Below are positions 23,056-35,744 of a stretch of DNA of 64,000 bases, piece after piece. The DNA lies in contig NC_133666.1 in the NCBI RefSeq assembly GCF_037893015.1, forward strand, positions 625,557,464 through 625,621,463, given 5' to 3'. A program made the translations under genes and the position numbers. Source of the stretch: Macrotis lagotis (Eukaryota; Chordata; Mammalia; Peramelemorphia; Peramelidae). The notes under the pieces are model-generated. The model ran no database searches, was not told the DNA's origin, and saw only the letters and a list, made by a program, of their open reading frames with translations. Numbering within the stretch: the first letter of the stretch is position 1; each line of letters begins with the position of its first letter.

Positions 23056-24005
23056 AATCAAGATTCCGGGGCTTTGGGTGGGCTAGGAGTCAGGGGTGGA
23101 TGGTAGGAATCTTCTCCAATCCTGGCTTTCTCAGAGTAGTAACACAACAATCTGGCTCCTTGTCAGAGACATTGAGGCTGGGTCTGGAGTCTTAGCAGAC
23201 TTAGCAGTTGATAGCTAGAATTCAGGGTCCATATCTCACTTCCTTCAGGGTTAATGTGTATTTGGAGACAATTATCATCTCTCACACATAAGACATTTGA
23301 GACTTGACTATTGGCACCCAAGAAAAAAGTAAAAGGACATCGCTTGAATTTCTTCAGAAATCATAGAGAACTATTCCAACTTGGGATAAGGACTAGGGAA
23401 ATTATTTTTCTTATCTTTGTTTATTTGCTGAGGACAGTATATTTCAAACAGAAGGAAATGTGTAACCTGGGGCATCTCTGAGCATAATCAGTTCTCCCAA
23501 TTTGGACACACCCTGAGTGGGTCATTTGAGTATGGTCAGTTTGCCTAGCATGAAGCCTTACCAGGTGGGGTCCTTTTATTGGTTCCCTACATTTTTAAAA
23601 TTGGCATGAATGAACCATTCACTCTTCTCAACCATGTTCTTTTCCACCATTGTCTTTCTACTGTGTCAGAAAGTTTTAATCAACTTTTTCTTATCTACTG
23701 TGCCCATGAACTGAACTAGTAGGAGGCAAAGACTTTCCTTCTCCGTCTCTCTCTCTCTCTTTTTTACTCACCTTAGAGAAATTCACCTGGAGGTATTTGT
23801 TTCTGTTCCATATTGTTTGTCCTGTTTCAGGTACTGGAATGTGAATCTAACTAAGCTGGGAGCTTGAACCATGGTTTCTTTGGAGCCAAGATTACAGCCT
23901 GGATAATGTAGTAAATCAACCTGGAATGGAAGCTCTAATAAACCAGGGTGCCTAGGACTTGAGCCCCAACATAGAGCTTTTGGATTTGAAATTGGGACTG
24001 TGCTT
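23056..24005. other. No gene recognised
   Basis: About 950 bp of unassigned sequence between copies A and B of the duplication, including a TCTC run at 23745-23760. No frame over 60 codons. Confidence 0.45.
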
Positions 24006-24185
24006 TATGGAAACTGAATTAAAAATTCCCTAGAATTCTGGGTTTCTCATGGGCAGGATTCAATTCAATTCGGGGACAATTATTATATTCCCACTGTTAG
24101 CAAGTGACTAAGTCTAATTCCCCTTATTCTCTAGCAAGGTACCAGGAAGTACCAGGGATAATAACTGCAGCTGCCAGGGGACCCA
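24006..24185 (+). repeat. Local duplication, copy B (partial)
   Basis: Matches the end of copy C at 28280-28410: TTTCTCATGGGCAGGATTCA, ATTCAATTCGGGGACAATTA, CAAGTGACTAAGTCTAATTC, AGGAAGTACCAGGGATAATA. Only the right end of the unit is present. Confidence 0.65.
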
Positions 24186-24401
24186 TCTGTGTTTGAGATA
24201 TAAATTTGTATATTATGATCAAGTCTTCTGAAGTAAATATTCTTTTGTAAACAAAAAAATTGAAAATGAAAAAAAAACAATAAAATGATGCTGCCTGCTC
24301 ACAACTCTCTATTTCCTTGTGGTTACCCTTAATTTCCCTCATCCTCCCTCTTGTATCTTGTCCCACCCCTTACCCCCTAAATTTCTAGAACTATGAATCA
24401 T

Positions 24402-25085
24402 TTTTAAAAAATTTTATTTATTTAAGGCAATGGGGTTAAGTGATTTTCCCAAGGCAATGTCATTTGATTTATCCTTGCAGTAGCAAGATCCAAGGGGAAA
24501 TTTTGAGTGTCCTTTGGGATAAAGGACCAAAAGGAATTTGCCTGGACCTCTCTGAGGTTTGCCTACGCTGCAGGGAGCCCTAGGAAATTTTAGTGTGCCT
24601 TGTTTAAAAAGGGACATTGGTTTTGGTGTGCTATTTGTTAAAGAAATACTTTCTGTGTTTACTCCAATTGGATATCTTAATACAATTAGAGAATTATTTG
24701 ACAAGTTTTCACTCAGGACTATTTTCTCATTTATGAAACGTGTGACAAGTTGATCCCACATCCCAAATCTCTATGGGGAGAGTTCCATGCATTTTTGGAA
24801 AATTTGTATCTATGACTAAAATCTAAAATGTGACTGACGTTCTTCGCTAGTTCTCTAATTGAATCTTCTTATCATCTTGTCCGGATGTGGATCTAGTTTC
24901 TACTGGAGACAGAAGTCACTTTGCTCTGGATTTGCTATATCTTCTGCTTGTAGGCTGAGAAAGAGCCTATGAAGAATAGCATATAGTAACAGCAATGTTC
25001 CCAGCTAGGCAATTATTAAATATCTGAGGTCAGATTTGAACTCAGGTCCTCCTAACTCTAGGACAAGTGCTTTATCTGCTACAAC
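24402..25085 (-). mobile_element. WSINE1-type SINE split by an inserted solo LTR
   Basis: The 3' half of the SINE (24402-24457) and its 5' part (24996-25085, GCTAGGCAATTATTAAATAT to GTGCTTTATCTGCT) are separated by 534 bp that begin TG and end CA. TTTTTAAAAAAT lies on both outer sides. The SINE is older than the LTR that split it. Confidence 0.85.
24458..24991. mobile_element. Probable solo LTR (endogenous retrovirus fossil)
   Basis: 534 bp, starts TGTC, ends AACA, flanked by GCAA on both sides (24454-24457 and 24992-24995), and cleanly interrupts a SINE. This is what recombination between the two LTRs of a provirus leaves behind. A 4-bp duplication favours a class I (gamma-like) origin. Orientation is not certain. 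It is not closely similar to the LTRs at 29396 and 35765 by eye. Confidence 0.65.
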
Positions 25086-25570
25086 TTTTTAAAAAATGTA
25101 TTTATCATGTGAGGGGAAAAAGATGACAGAATGTCCTATGAAATGATATTTCTTGTTGTCTTTTGACTCCACCAGTTGTGGTATTTCCCTCCCAAGGAGA
25201 GTCTATGATCTATCCTTCCCCTTAGCTACAACTTGCTTTTTTTCTGGTTTTTACTGAGAATGGACTTTCTTGCCCTTTCCCCTCTTGTGAGCACCATATA
25301 TTCTCTGAGGGTAGTTATGGGATTAATGATTATTCCTGTGCTAATAAAAACTCAGAGAAGAGCTCAATGCACATCTCTGAGGAAGGTTTATTGAAAAATA
25401 GAAGTTACAGCTCAATGAATTTTGAATTGCTTGTGAGTGCAGGTTGCCAAGGGTCCCTCAGGTGTTTCCAAATGAAGGCTCCACTAGGTCTGTAAAATGC
25501 CTGGTCCTCCATCAGCCTACTCTATTTCAGCACAACAATCATCCAATTCAGTTTCTTTAAGTGTTTTTCT
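25086..25570. other. No gene recognised
   Basis: AT-rich to mixed sequence with no supported feature. Confidence 0.45.
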
Positions 25571-25790
25571 GTTCACATCCAGGACCATCCCTTGCTTCAT
25601 GTCTAGTTACTAGATTGGGTCACTGGACCCAGATAGCTCTGGAGGAAAAAGTGGGGCTGGTGGCTTATCACAGCAGTCCCTTACTCAAATCCAATTCACT
25701 TGCAAGTTGGGGCATCATCTCCCTGATGTCATGGTCTTTGAGAATGAGAAACAAACATCACATCACATCAAAAACATCATCACCACCATC
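25571..25790 (+). mobile_element. Marsupial SINE with RTE-like tail
   Basis: CCAGGACCATCCCTTGCTTC, CACTGGACCCAGATAGCTCT, CTCAAATCCAATTCACTTGC, CCCTGATGTCATGGTCTTTG, and an ACAAACATCACATC tail. I know this layout from marsupial SINEs whose 3' ends resemble RTE LINEs. Traces of the same tail appear in antisense at 19260-19300 and 56420-56450. Confidence 0.65.
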
Positions 25791-25969
25791 ATTTCTGGTC
25801 ATGTAGACCTGGTGTTCAAAGTATTGGCGGTGCCTAGGAATCTCATCATCCTCCAAGACCATATCAACCTTGGTAATCATACTTCAGCACTTCATCAGTC
25901 CCTTCTTGACTTGGAGTGTGGATAAAATAGCTCCTTCCTATGAGGAGGGCAGTCAGACCAGCTATCTCT

Positions 25970-26190
25970 TCATTTCACATCATCATTATGGCCTCCTAAT
26001 TGACCCATTAATTTCTCCCTCCCCTTTCAACTTCTCAACTTCATTTTTGGTGTTGCCTTCCCCCATGAGATTGAAAACTCTGTGAGGAAGGAACCATCCT
26101 TCTTTTTCATATTTGTATCCCCAGAACTTAGCACAGGGTCTGGAACATAGTAGTCTGGAACTGACAAGTTAATATTTTTAGATGGCACTC
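25970..26190 (+). mobile_element. L2 LINE 3' fragment
   Basis: TCATTATGGCCTCCTAATTG is the L2 ORF2 wording around LDYCNSLL. GTATCCCCAGAACTTAGCAC and ATAGTAG are the typical L2 3'UTR, so the middle is deleted. Confidence 0.75.
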
Positions 26191-26779
26191 AAATAATGTG
26201 ATTCTTAATATGTTTACTCATGTTTCTTTAACTCTCTCACTGTCTCTGCAGAAATGGAAAGCGACCATGCAAAAGGCCATTCCATGGATTTCCATGATCC
26301 AATTGTTCATCACTACATGGACAACTGACTGTGAGGAACTTCTCTGGATATGATTTACTGCCAGGACAACATTTAATATACTATTCTCAGACTCAACATG
26401 TACAAATTTTTCCTTTTAAACCTTCTCCCCTCCCACAAACTTCCATTTTTCTTTTGAGGATACCATGATATTCCTAGTAATTTAGATTCATAACTTTGAA
26501 GTTAGCCATGACTATGCCTTCTTCTTCTTCTCCTAGACCCACTTTTTTGCTTCAGGGATATGACCTTCCTCTGCAAGGTAACCACCATTTCCACAATTTA
26601 CCCTTGTTTATCCATTCTGTCATAGAGGACAATCACTTCTGTGACTGCTGTCCCTTGAGTCCAGGGGCCTTGCTTCCCTTTCTCAGGACCCATGTATCTT
26701 CCCAATCCCTACAGATGCATGGTCTTGACTTTCTTAAATCAGATCTATACCTGAAGTCAGATTGTCTTTAGCACCACTG
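26191..26779. other. No gene recognised
   Basis: Unassigned. A 91-codon frame (26496-26771, plus) has no recognisable domain. Confidence 0.4.
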
Positions 26780-27500
26780 AGACTGGTCTTCCACCCATGG
26801 AATTGCTTTGTTGTCCCCTACCATGCCTCTGTATCCAATCAGTTGGCAGATCTTATAGTCTCTTGTGTCTGTCCCTTATGCACATACAATCACTACCCTC
26901 ATCATTATGGCCTCCTAATTGGAAGCCTTGTTTTCAGTCTCTCCTCCACACAGCTGTCAAAATAATCTCCCTAAAGAACAGAATTGACTATACTACTTTA
27001 TTTTTCAATATAAAAACCTTCAGTGGTGCTTTCCAATTTTATCCTTAGGCTAAAATGTCAACTCTTTAGTCAGGCATTTTAGACCCTTTATAATCTCTCT
27101 TCTTGTTACATTTCTAGACATATTTCTGGCTACTCCTTCTTTACATCCTGGATACTTTTATCAAATTTGATTTCCTGATCTTGACCCTTCATTTACTCCC
27201 TCTTTGAGCGTACACGAAATATACTCCATACATGAAATCAATATAGACTTTCTGGAATGATAGAAGTGAGGATATGGAACACCCCTCTTACAACTGGAGT
27301 GGACTCCCCCATCATCTTTATCTTGAAGAACATTGCCTTTCTTCAAGGTTCAACTCAAACACTACTGTCTCTATAACATCATATATCAACTCTCAAATTT
27401 CCAACACAAGAATGAGTGGAAGGTCCTTGTGGCCATGGACTATTTTGGGTATTTTTTTGATTTTGTAATTGGAATTAATAGGCACTTAATACAAATGTTT
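26780..27500 (+). mobile_element. L2 LINE ORF2 end and 3'UTR
   Basis: Sense L2: CACACAGCTGTCAAAATAAT, AAAACCTTCAGTGGTGCTTT, TTTATAATCTCTCTTCTTGT, and the end GGCACTTAATACAAATGTTT. Corresponds to the C-terminus of L2 reverse transcriptase (AARVI..., LKNLQWLP) and the 3'UTR. Heavily decayed. Confidence 0.78.
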
Positions 27501-27639
27501 GTTGAACTGATTAAAATTGGAGCATCTCTGAGTGTTGCAGGGTTAAGGGATATCCCTAGAGACCAATGCTCCCTCCACCATTTTGATACAAGAAGGTGGA
27601 GGGAGTCATTGCCCAAGAGGCAGATATGTTCACCTGAGT

Positions 27640-27850
27640 CATTAGGAGGCAGTGAAGCAGAGTGGATAGAGCTGGACTTGGACAGAGTTAAGATCTGGAT
27701 TTCACTTTTGTCTCTTCATAACCTTACTAGCTGTCTCCCTAAGATTATTAGATGGAAGCCTAAAACGATTTCAAAAGAGATATTGAATAGAAAAAAAAAC
27801 TTGAAAATCTTAAGGTGATAAATGCCAGGGTTATCTTTTATTATGATTAG
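27640..27850 (+). mobile_element. MIR-type SINE
   Basis: GCAGAGTGGATAGAGCTGGA head, CTTGAAAATCTTAAGGTGAT and ATTATGATTA at the end. It is the partner of the MIR at 22317 in the duplicated unit. Confidence 0.7.
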
Positions 27851-28410
27851 ACAATGCAGCAACCTCCCCACCCCTACCCCACCAGAGGCAATTTTGGCTC
27901 AAAACCAGAGAACTTGGGTTCTAGGGCTGTCTCCTGATGGATCCTTACCCTAGGTTCTCCTGATGGACCCTGACCCTAGGTTCCAACCAACAGTTTTACA
28001 GGTAGGAAGAGATTGGCCATTGCTTTCTTTGAGATCTATTTCTCTCTCCACATCCAAGAGAGCTCTGGAGTGTGTAAGTACCCTTTCCTTTCTACCTCTA
28101 AGCTCTTCTCTTAGCTTTACCTGTTTGCTCTGAGTCTGGAAGTCCCCACTGAATTGTCCTCCTGCTGCCACTCTCCATCCTGGGACCTGACTAAAACAGA
28201 GATTGAGGACTAGAGGGGAGAAGACATAAAGGAAGGCTTCTAGTAGGGAGAAAGTTGGAAGCTCACCTCCAATCCATAATTTTGGATTTCTTAAGGGTAG
28301 AATTCAATTCAGGGATAGCTATTATATTCCTTCTGTTTGCAAATGACTAAGTCTGTTTTCCCTTACTCTCAAGCAATGAGCTAGGAAGTAGCAGGGAAAA
28401 TAACATCAGT
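27851..28410 (+). repeat. Local duplication, copy C
   Basis: Partner of copy A (22516-23055) and, at its right end, of copy B (24006-24185). Contains a short internal repeat, CCTGATGGATCCTTACCCTA and CCTGATGGACCCTGACCCTA, in tandem at 27931-27980. Confidence 0.7.
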
Positions 28411-28944
28411 GGGAATATACCTACATACTGAACACTCATGAGGTATTGATTGGTCTGGTGACCATAGGGTAGAACCACATGGTGCCTAAAATATATGTAG
28501 AACTACTTTCCCCTTCTCATAAATTAATTGGTTATTTAATTGATAGCCTACTTCTTTTTAGGTTTCAGAAAACAGGGGGAAATGAGCCTACAAGGAATAT
28601 ATAGCTTCTGTGGCATACCTAATACCTAATATTTGTATCTCCTTTCCATAAAACTGTCCTCTTGCATTTCATTGTGAATTTAGGATATGCCAATGACTTC
28701 TTTTCTTTCTATAATGTAGCTACTCTAAATGGAATCTAATTTGGTAGATATATATAGGATATAATTTTTTTTCTTTCCTTTTTGTTTTTTAAATTTAAAG
28801 CCAGTTTAGCTAATTTTTCTGATCTTTGAAGAGTGGAAAAGGGGCTAAATCTGCATCTTCTTTCAAGACAATTGTTATATTACAAATAAGAAAAGAGAAA
28901 ATATAGGTTTAGCTAAATTAATGAACAAATTAATTTACTTTGGG
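28411..28944. other. No gene recognised
   Basis: AT-rich, no supported feature. Confidence 0.45.
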
Positions 28945-29096
28945 TTTTTTTTAGATTTTTGCAAAGAAAATGAGGTTAAGTGGCTTGCCCAAGGTCACAC
29001 AGCTAGGCAGTTATTAAGTATCTGAGGCTGGATTTGAACTCAGGTACTCCTGACTCCAGGGCCAGTGTTCTATCCACTGTGCCACCTAGCTGCCCC
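28945..29096 (-). mobile_element. WSINE1-type SINE
   Basis: Antisense full-length copy: poly(T), GCAAAGAAAATGAGGTTAAG, complete head GTGCCACCTAGCTGCCCC. Confidence 0.94.
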
Positions 29097-29102
29097 TTTC
29101 CT

Positions 29103-29285
29103 TCAGTTTTGATTCTTGTCTTTCAGCTCAAGTCTTATTCTCAATTCAGCAACTGTTGGGGATATTAAGATACTCAAAGTGATTTGTGTTCTCATTGGAT
29201 GATGAAACTCTCAATTCATTTATAGCTACCAATCCTTGTAATTCTTGTTCATATCCTTAATTTGTCATATGAGTCCCCTTAATGT
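29103..29285. repeat. Diverged duplicate, copy 1 (partner at 37640)
   Basis: CTTTCAGCTCAAGTCTTATT, GATTTGTGTTCTCATTGGAT and AATCCTTGTAATTCTTGTTC recur at 37660-37830 with about 80 percent identity. The two copies bracket the provirus and old L1 pieces. Confidence 0.65.
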
Positions 29286-29299
29286 GCTGAGGGCCTTCC

Positions 29300-29395
29300 T
29301 TCTCTCCTTTATTTCCTTTGACCTTTGAGGAATGACTCTTTATCTTGTATATTTGTGTTAGTTCTCTCTATATATATTCTGTATCAGATTCTTAT
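29300..29395 (-). mobile_element. Old L1 ORF2 piece, left of provirus
   Basis: CCTTTGACCTTTGAGGAATG and TTAGTTCTCTCTATATATAT match the antisense L1 segment at 650-740. The element continues at 36386 across the provirus. Confidence 0.65.
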
Positions 29396-29989
29396 TGCTG
29401 AACCCAAAGAGTGAGACAGAGACCAGAACTGGATCAGTTTGGATATCTTTATTTCCCCGGGGACTGTCTGAGGATGAAGAGGACCCAAATTATACAGTCC
29501 CTGAGTGTTCAAGGGATAGTTTTTATAGTGTTTTTGGAGGGGATCCTGAGAGCAAGTAGGATACAGAAGCAAAGATCATCTTATTATATGTAAATATAGG
29601 GTTCCATATAGACAGAGTAGGAAAGGGTCAGGGTCTTCATTTGAACATATTTCCTGAGCTGGAGGGAGTTACATATTCATGGGCTTCCCACGGGTTTGAG
29701 GAATTTACTATCTTATTGTTCCAGCTGCACCTGGAGAAGGGGGAGGCAGTCCTGGAATTTAACAGATACAGCAAGATAATTAGGCTGACAAGGGTGCTTT
29801 GTGAATCTTCAAACAATTTTATGGTATATCCATGACCCCCAGGGTCAAGTACTTGGTTCTTATCAGATTATTTTCAGACCCAAGGGCACCTAGCTAAATT
29901 TGTATTTCTAAGGAATTTCTCAGGGCCCAGAAGGATGTCAGGGACCCCTTTCTATACAGGAATTTAACAAACATTGATATTGTACTTCA
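29396..29989 (-). repeat. 3' LTR of provirus
   Basis: 594 bp; plus strand begins TGCTGAACCC and ends GTACTTCA, giving TG...CA edges. Nearly identical to the LTR at 35765-36381. Confidence 0.92.
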
Positions 29990-30006
29990 TTCCCCACTTT
30001 TCTTTT
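29990..30006 (-). other. Polypurine tract of provirus
   Basis: Minus strand reads AAAAGAAAAGTGGGGAA directly against the 3' LTR edge, where plus-strand DNA synthesis is primed in retroviruses. This fixes the provirus orientation. Confidence 0.85.
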
Positions 30007-31679
30007 CAAAATAACTCAAACCCTTGAGTTATAATCTTCATAACCTGGACAAGCATGAACTACAAGCATCTTTACAAAGGATCCAGCTGTAATCATTACA
30101 TCTCAATCCACCTATCTCTTTAAGTTATACAGGCCAGCTAAATCAGAGATAAGACTCTCCTTAGAGAGGATATAAACATACCAACCAATAGTCTCCTTCC
30201 TTTTCTTTCAATGGAGAACATCTGCACCCTGCTTCTCTTCCTTTTCTTAAGGAGAAGGACATAAGTCACACTTACAGAATCAAGGGGGGGGGGTTACAAA
30301 AACAGATCCCTTGACTATGCGATGTATGCATAGGTGAGAAATGGTAGAGATGAACTGGTCCAGTGTCTCTCCTTTCTTCTCTTCTCTCCTGGAGCCCTCT
30401 GATGTCCTTCTGCATCTTCTGAATCTATTCCAAAAAGTCATCTCCAGCTCAGGTGACTAGTTGAGACTTTGTCTTCTGGTAAAGAATCTGCTTAACATTT
30501 TACTCAGATCAAAACACATGTTTTCTTCACAAGACAATGAGATCTTGGAGCTTATTGCAATTTACATTTTGCCTTATTGCCATATTGATGCACATACTTA
30601 ACTTTAACACAATAAACTTTCATAAGTGTTTTACTATATGAGCAAACTCCCAATGAGAATTGTCATACTGTCTTAAGCCTGTAACATATACATTCAACAA
30701 TCAGCATATGGTTTAAAAATAAAACAATCTTAGCCTTTGCTCTTATTAAAATAATGGCTTAAACATCCTTAACCAAAATGAAAATTTTCAAAATATTCTC
30801 AAATATGCCATTGATTTTCCTTTTCCTGATATACTTATCTGATTCACATTCTTTTCCTTAAGCTAGGCCTTAAAACTGTAATTATCCTAAGCATTTCCTA
30901 TTCTTCTTCTTACCTAAATATCCCTTCTAAAAATTAAAGAAACTTAATTTCTATCTTAACATGTAGCTGTTAGCAGGTGTCAGAGCCACACATCTAACAC
31001 ACCTGACCTATCTCTGGCTATTAGATCCAATTCACCTAAAACTTCTTTTTCTGTTTTGCTTAGTAGCCATAAAGATCCAGGACATCAAAGGAAAATTCCC
31101 CTATAGGAATTGAATATCAGTGTCCAGGCAGAGGTCATGTGGGTAGTCAAATGTCTTAGGCCAGATTTATTCTTCCAGGTGAGACATTATCCAAATGTCA
31201 TTCTGGGGAAATCAAGTCAAAAGGGTCCAACCTCAGGTCATACTGAGAAGTCGCCCCTTTGGCTGCATATCCCAGTCACCTGACATCTTGGCTTCCTTGG
31301 CTGGAAGAACATGACATTTACCCAGTAGCATTTCCTTTTGCTGACCATCTTGGTATCTGATATAAAAAGAAAATTGATTGAAAGTCCCATGATCTAAAAT
31401 AGTTGTTTTACCTAATTAGATCTCCAAGTGAATCCACTTCACAATTTAGATTGGGGGGGTTCATAATCAATCAGCTCCCTTACTTACACATAGATCACCT
31501 ATATCTACTCTGAGTATTCCTGTCATCAGAATACATTAAATAGGGTTACTTTGTAAATATTCAAAAAAGCAATCAAGTTCTCCCAGTATCTGGAGTATTC
31601 CTTGAGAGATTTTAGCTGTAAATGCAGGGCCACTGTCTGACCTGACTCCTAGCAGGAAGTCAAGTCAGGAGGTGCTCAT

Positions 31680-31785
31680 TCAGAATTTTTAAACTACTTC
31701 CAAGGCTGTTTCATCAACTTCTATCCATTCTGAAAATGTGTCAACAAAAACCAAGAGATACTCAAAACCTGCTGCAGGTGTTTGT
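31680..31785 (-). pseudogene. Retroviral pol integrase-like fragment (fossil)
   Basis: A minus-strand stretch reads YLLVFVDTFSEWIEVDETA, the start of a gammaretroviral-type integrase core around its first catalytic aspartate. It lies about 1.7 kb from the 3' LTR, leaving little room for a full env. The surroundings are decayed. Confidence 0.75.
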
Positions 31786-31839
31786 ACTGTCTCTCTTTCT
31801 ATTGTTTTTGAGATAAGAATTTTTCTGCCAGTTCCCTAC

Positions 31840-32045
31840 CATCCTCCTGCTACCTTCTCCCCTTTTTATTCAGTGAAGGAATCTTCTGAGGGGGTATAGG
31901 CTGGTTCAGGAGGAAGGGGAGACAGAACAGGATTTTTCCATCTAGGAATGTTCATTACCTTCCCTGCTCTTGTATTCCCCCCTTTTGATCTAGCAAAGGA
32001 ATCTTCCAAGGGGGAAGCAGACGGGACCTGGTGACAGGGGTGGGG
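31840..32045. repeat. Imperfect direct repeat inside provirus
   Basis: GAAGGAATCTTCTGAGGGGG (about 31875) and AAAGGAATCTTCCAAGGGGG (about 31995), each preceded by a CCCCTTTT-type run, are about 120 bp apart. They may reflect an internal duplication. Confidence 0.5.
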
Positions 32046-34599
32046 AGATGGGGTTTGGAAATTCGAGTGCTGAGGTCTCTCAGTTTAACAAAACAGTAAT
32101 AAGTGTAACACATTAAGAACTAGATTTCACAAAATAATCTTTCCATTATTACATTTATACCTGGACCTACCTGGACCTACAGATCTAGAGCAAGGTCTAA
32201 CAAGTCATTTAAAATTTCAGGGAACACAAAGGATCATGCTTTGATAATTTCCCTCATCAACAATCATTAATTCCAGCTTTGATATTATTACAGTAAAATA
32301 GTTTACATTTCCAAAAGCAGATCACATGTTTGACACCACCCTTCAATCTTACTTATTGATAAGTCATCTAATTATGGTTACAGGATTTTTAATTTCCTAA
32401 TAATTTTCTAAAGCCGCTCACATTTATTCAGTATCATTGGAAAAGGTATCTTGCAGTTAAGAAATAATGAAAACATTAAATTCTTAACTTACATGAAACA
32501 TAACATGCTGACATTTTATTTTCTTAAAGCAATATAAAACAACAGGTTCTCTTAAAGTTAACCTTATAATTATCTTTTACACACAAACTTCTGAATTTTT
32601 TGCTTCATAAGCTTATTTTATCTCTTCTTCCAAATACACTTCTGTTTTCAAAGAAAATAAGATCCTCTATCAATGTTAGTTTTATACAATAATTTCAAAA
32701 GCCCAATGTACACTTATTACCCATGACAGTGTTATAGTTATATGTATAATTTCCTGTGTTTAAACAGATAATAAACTACATTGATCTCACGTATCAATAT
32801 TCCCTTTCATAAACATGAGGTGAAAAACAAAACCTTTCACAAATTTTCTGGGCCAAAAAGAGCTTGAGAACTATAACCCACTGGCAAGGTATTCTCTAGT
32901 TTTTTTCCCTCATAACAAATCTTTACAAATGTGATAGATGAAACTTCAATTCATTCATAATTTGTTATTACAAAACAATTTTAAAGTCTCAAAAAGTATG
33001 GCTTAAATTGTTCTTATACAAAGTTTACTAATTGTACACAGCATATTTCAAATGCATGTATGTTTTCTTTACTCCCTAAAACTTTACAATACAAAGAATT
33101 CTTAAGACCAATGTTGCTAAAAAAATCCCTTCTTATGACTACAAGATTTTCTTCATACTTCTCTTAAATTCCAAAAGTCATATTCAAATTAGTCTTAAAT
33201 CATTTTCTTTTCTTTATCAGTGCAATTCTAACTTCTCAATGCTCTCATTATAAAAGCTTTCTATCCTCACTGACCAACATTTCTTAATATTAGAACATTC
33301 TATGTTCTGGGAATTGTAGATTCCCCACAATTTGAGATATCAAAGTAATATGTACTAATTCTTTACTTTTACTGTTTATCATTACTTAATCACTCCAGAT
33401 TTTTCCCAAAGACATGAACTACATCCCAATCAGTATAAAATATTACCTTCCCCTTGTTTAGTTATTCTAAAGCCAAATCACAAGTCTGTCCTGACTCCCA
33501 TGACTCTGGAGGGGCCATAAAACATCAGAATCCAAACTCAAATATATTTTTTACAAACCCCTTAATTCATGTTACATGTATCTTTAGATTAGCACATTAT
33601 AGGATCAATAATAACATAATAAATTAACATTTACCTAGCAATTGCTGTCATATCAAACTTTTTACTCTATGGGGTTTATTACTTTTCCAATCAATTCATT
33701 GCCAAACATTGCAAAAAGTACCAATTTAATGCAATTTTTAAAGCACCCCAACCTTTTATAAACACTTATCTCCTTATAGACTTATAGTTCTATATTTTCT
33801 TCTTTTCCTACTATGATTTGTAAACCATTTTCCAAAGTTCCCAAAATCAATCTTTGGTGTACAAAGTCAACCCTGCTCATGTCTACATGCTTTTACCACT
33901 CTCCATACTTAACAAATGCTTCAAAAGAAACCCCAATTGTCCCTATGTCTGGATTTTCTTTCCAGTACTTTCAAAATCTCTTACTGAAACTATACAACTC
34001 ACATTTTCCTCGATATACTGTTCCACCATTCCTTTTCATTAGCTCTTCTTGACTTTAATTCATACTGTTCTGAACTAGAATCACATAGCTTATACAGCTA
34101 TATAAACCACAGATATGATTCCACTTTTCCTAATACATTTTCCATTCCAAGGTTTTAATATTTAACATTTCTTGATTATAACTGCTAAAATCCTGGAGAA
34201 GGCAAACAGTCATTCAAAAATCCCTCAGCCTAATTAGAATAATCCCTGTCCCTCTTCTTCAAATAGAGTAAACTGAATAACTTTTATAGAGAGACCATCC
34301 TAGATTCTTTCTGGGGGGTTGATTTTTCTATTCTTCCCATAATTTTCTGTAATAACTAACAATATCTGAATCTATATTGATAAACTCCTGAAGCTCTAAT
34401 GATGCCATATCATTTCTGGAAAAAGATTAACTATTTAGTTTCCCCTATACAGGTATATCTTGGTAACCATTATTATACACTTTAGGATTAACCTAACTCT
34501 TATCTTTCTGAAATTTATTTTCCCTATTTTCAAATTAAAATAGCATTTCTTTCTATGATTTCTTTGTTTAACATATTTGGTAATATTTGTTGTTTCTTT

Positions 34600-34748
34600 T
34601 TTTTTAAGGTTTTTGTAAGGCAGACGGTTAAGTGGCTTGCCCAAGGCCACACAGCTAGGTAATTATTAAGTGTCTGAGACCGGATTTGAACCCAGGTACT
34701 CCTGACTCCAGGGCTGGTGCTTTATCCACTACTCCACCTAGCCGCCCC
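34600..34748 (-). mobile_element. WSINE1-type SINE inside provirus
   Basis: Antisense full-length copy with an exact 14-bp duplication TTTGTTGTTTCTTT at 34586-34599 and 34749-34762. It shows that this SINE family was still moving after the provirus (or its parent copy) arose. Confidence 0.96.
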
Positions 34749-35744
34749 TTTGTTGTTTCTTTGACTTCAAAAATAAGGTCCCTTTTAACACTTACTTTAC
34801 TAATTCTTCCTGGATTAGCTCTTTTTCTTCTGAAAGGGGGAGGGAGGGAGGAAACACTGGCAGCACAGAATCAAGGAGAATGGGAAAGAGAAGGGAGCAT
34901 AAACAAGGAATGGGGGGAGGCTTCTCATAATAGTAAAATAACAGGGTGAGTAGTTTGGCCTCAGTAAATTTAGCACCAAAATCCATTTCTTTTTAAATAA
35001 AAATAAAAAAATTCCTCTTGGAAGTGCTCAAGAAACAACAGAGGGATGAGGAAGGAGGGATCATATTACCTACTGTAACACAGACAGAAAGCAGGCTCAA
35101 GGGGAGAGCCAGTGAGGGCATTAGATGAATACTGGCTAGAAATAAAGAGCAGCAATTTAAATGAGGCAACCCAAGGATATTTTTAGGGGAACTTTTCTCC
35201 CCATTTAACAAATCAATAGAAGAACCAAACATACAAATAGACAATCTAAACACATAAAGACAGATGAGGCACAAGCACAGATGACACAAATGCAACAGAA
35301 TTTTCCAAACTGACAATTTCAACACATATCAACAAACATAGGCCAATGGCTAATTCCTGATGTCTCAGGAATGCCACGAGGGGAGATTTCAGTGTCGTAA
35401 CCAACCATCTCTCCCTCCCAAAGGCTGACCAGATGTATTCCCTGATATCGCAAGGAGCACCCAAAAGAGGGGACTCAGACATCACATCTGATATGGAATT
35501 CCCCTGCAACCAAATGTCTAGACCCAGAACCAGAACAAGCCTACCTCCAGAGGTATAACAGGATCTCCACTTAAACCAAATGAGGGAATGCAGTCAAGGA
35601 GAGGTTCATACTAAGACTATGTCTACCTGGTCCTGGGGCCCTGGAACATCTTCAGGGGCTGGCTCCCCAGGAAAGGAGGAGACAGTCCATTCAAACCTAA
35701 ACTCAAGGCTCCCATGGTCTCCTTTGGTGACACAAAACACCAAG

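Noticed and set aside
29641-29835. 64-codon frame repeated at 36033-36227 as a duplicated gene
   Set aside because: Both lie at the same place in the two LTRs and run opposite to the provirus; the repetition is explained by the LTR pair.
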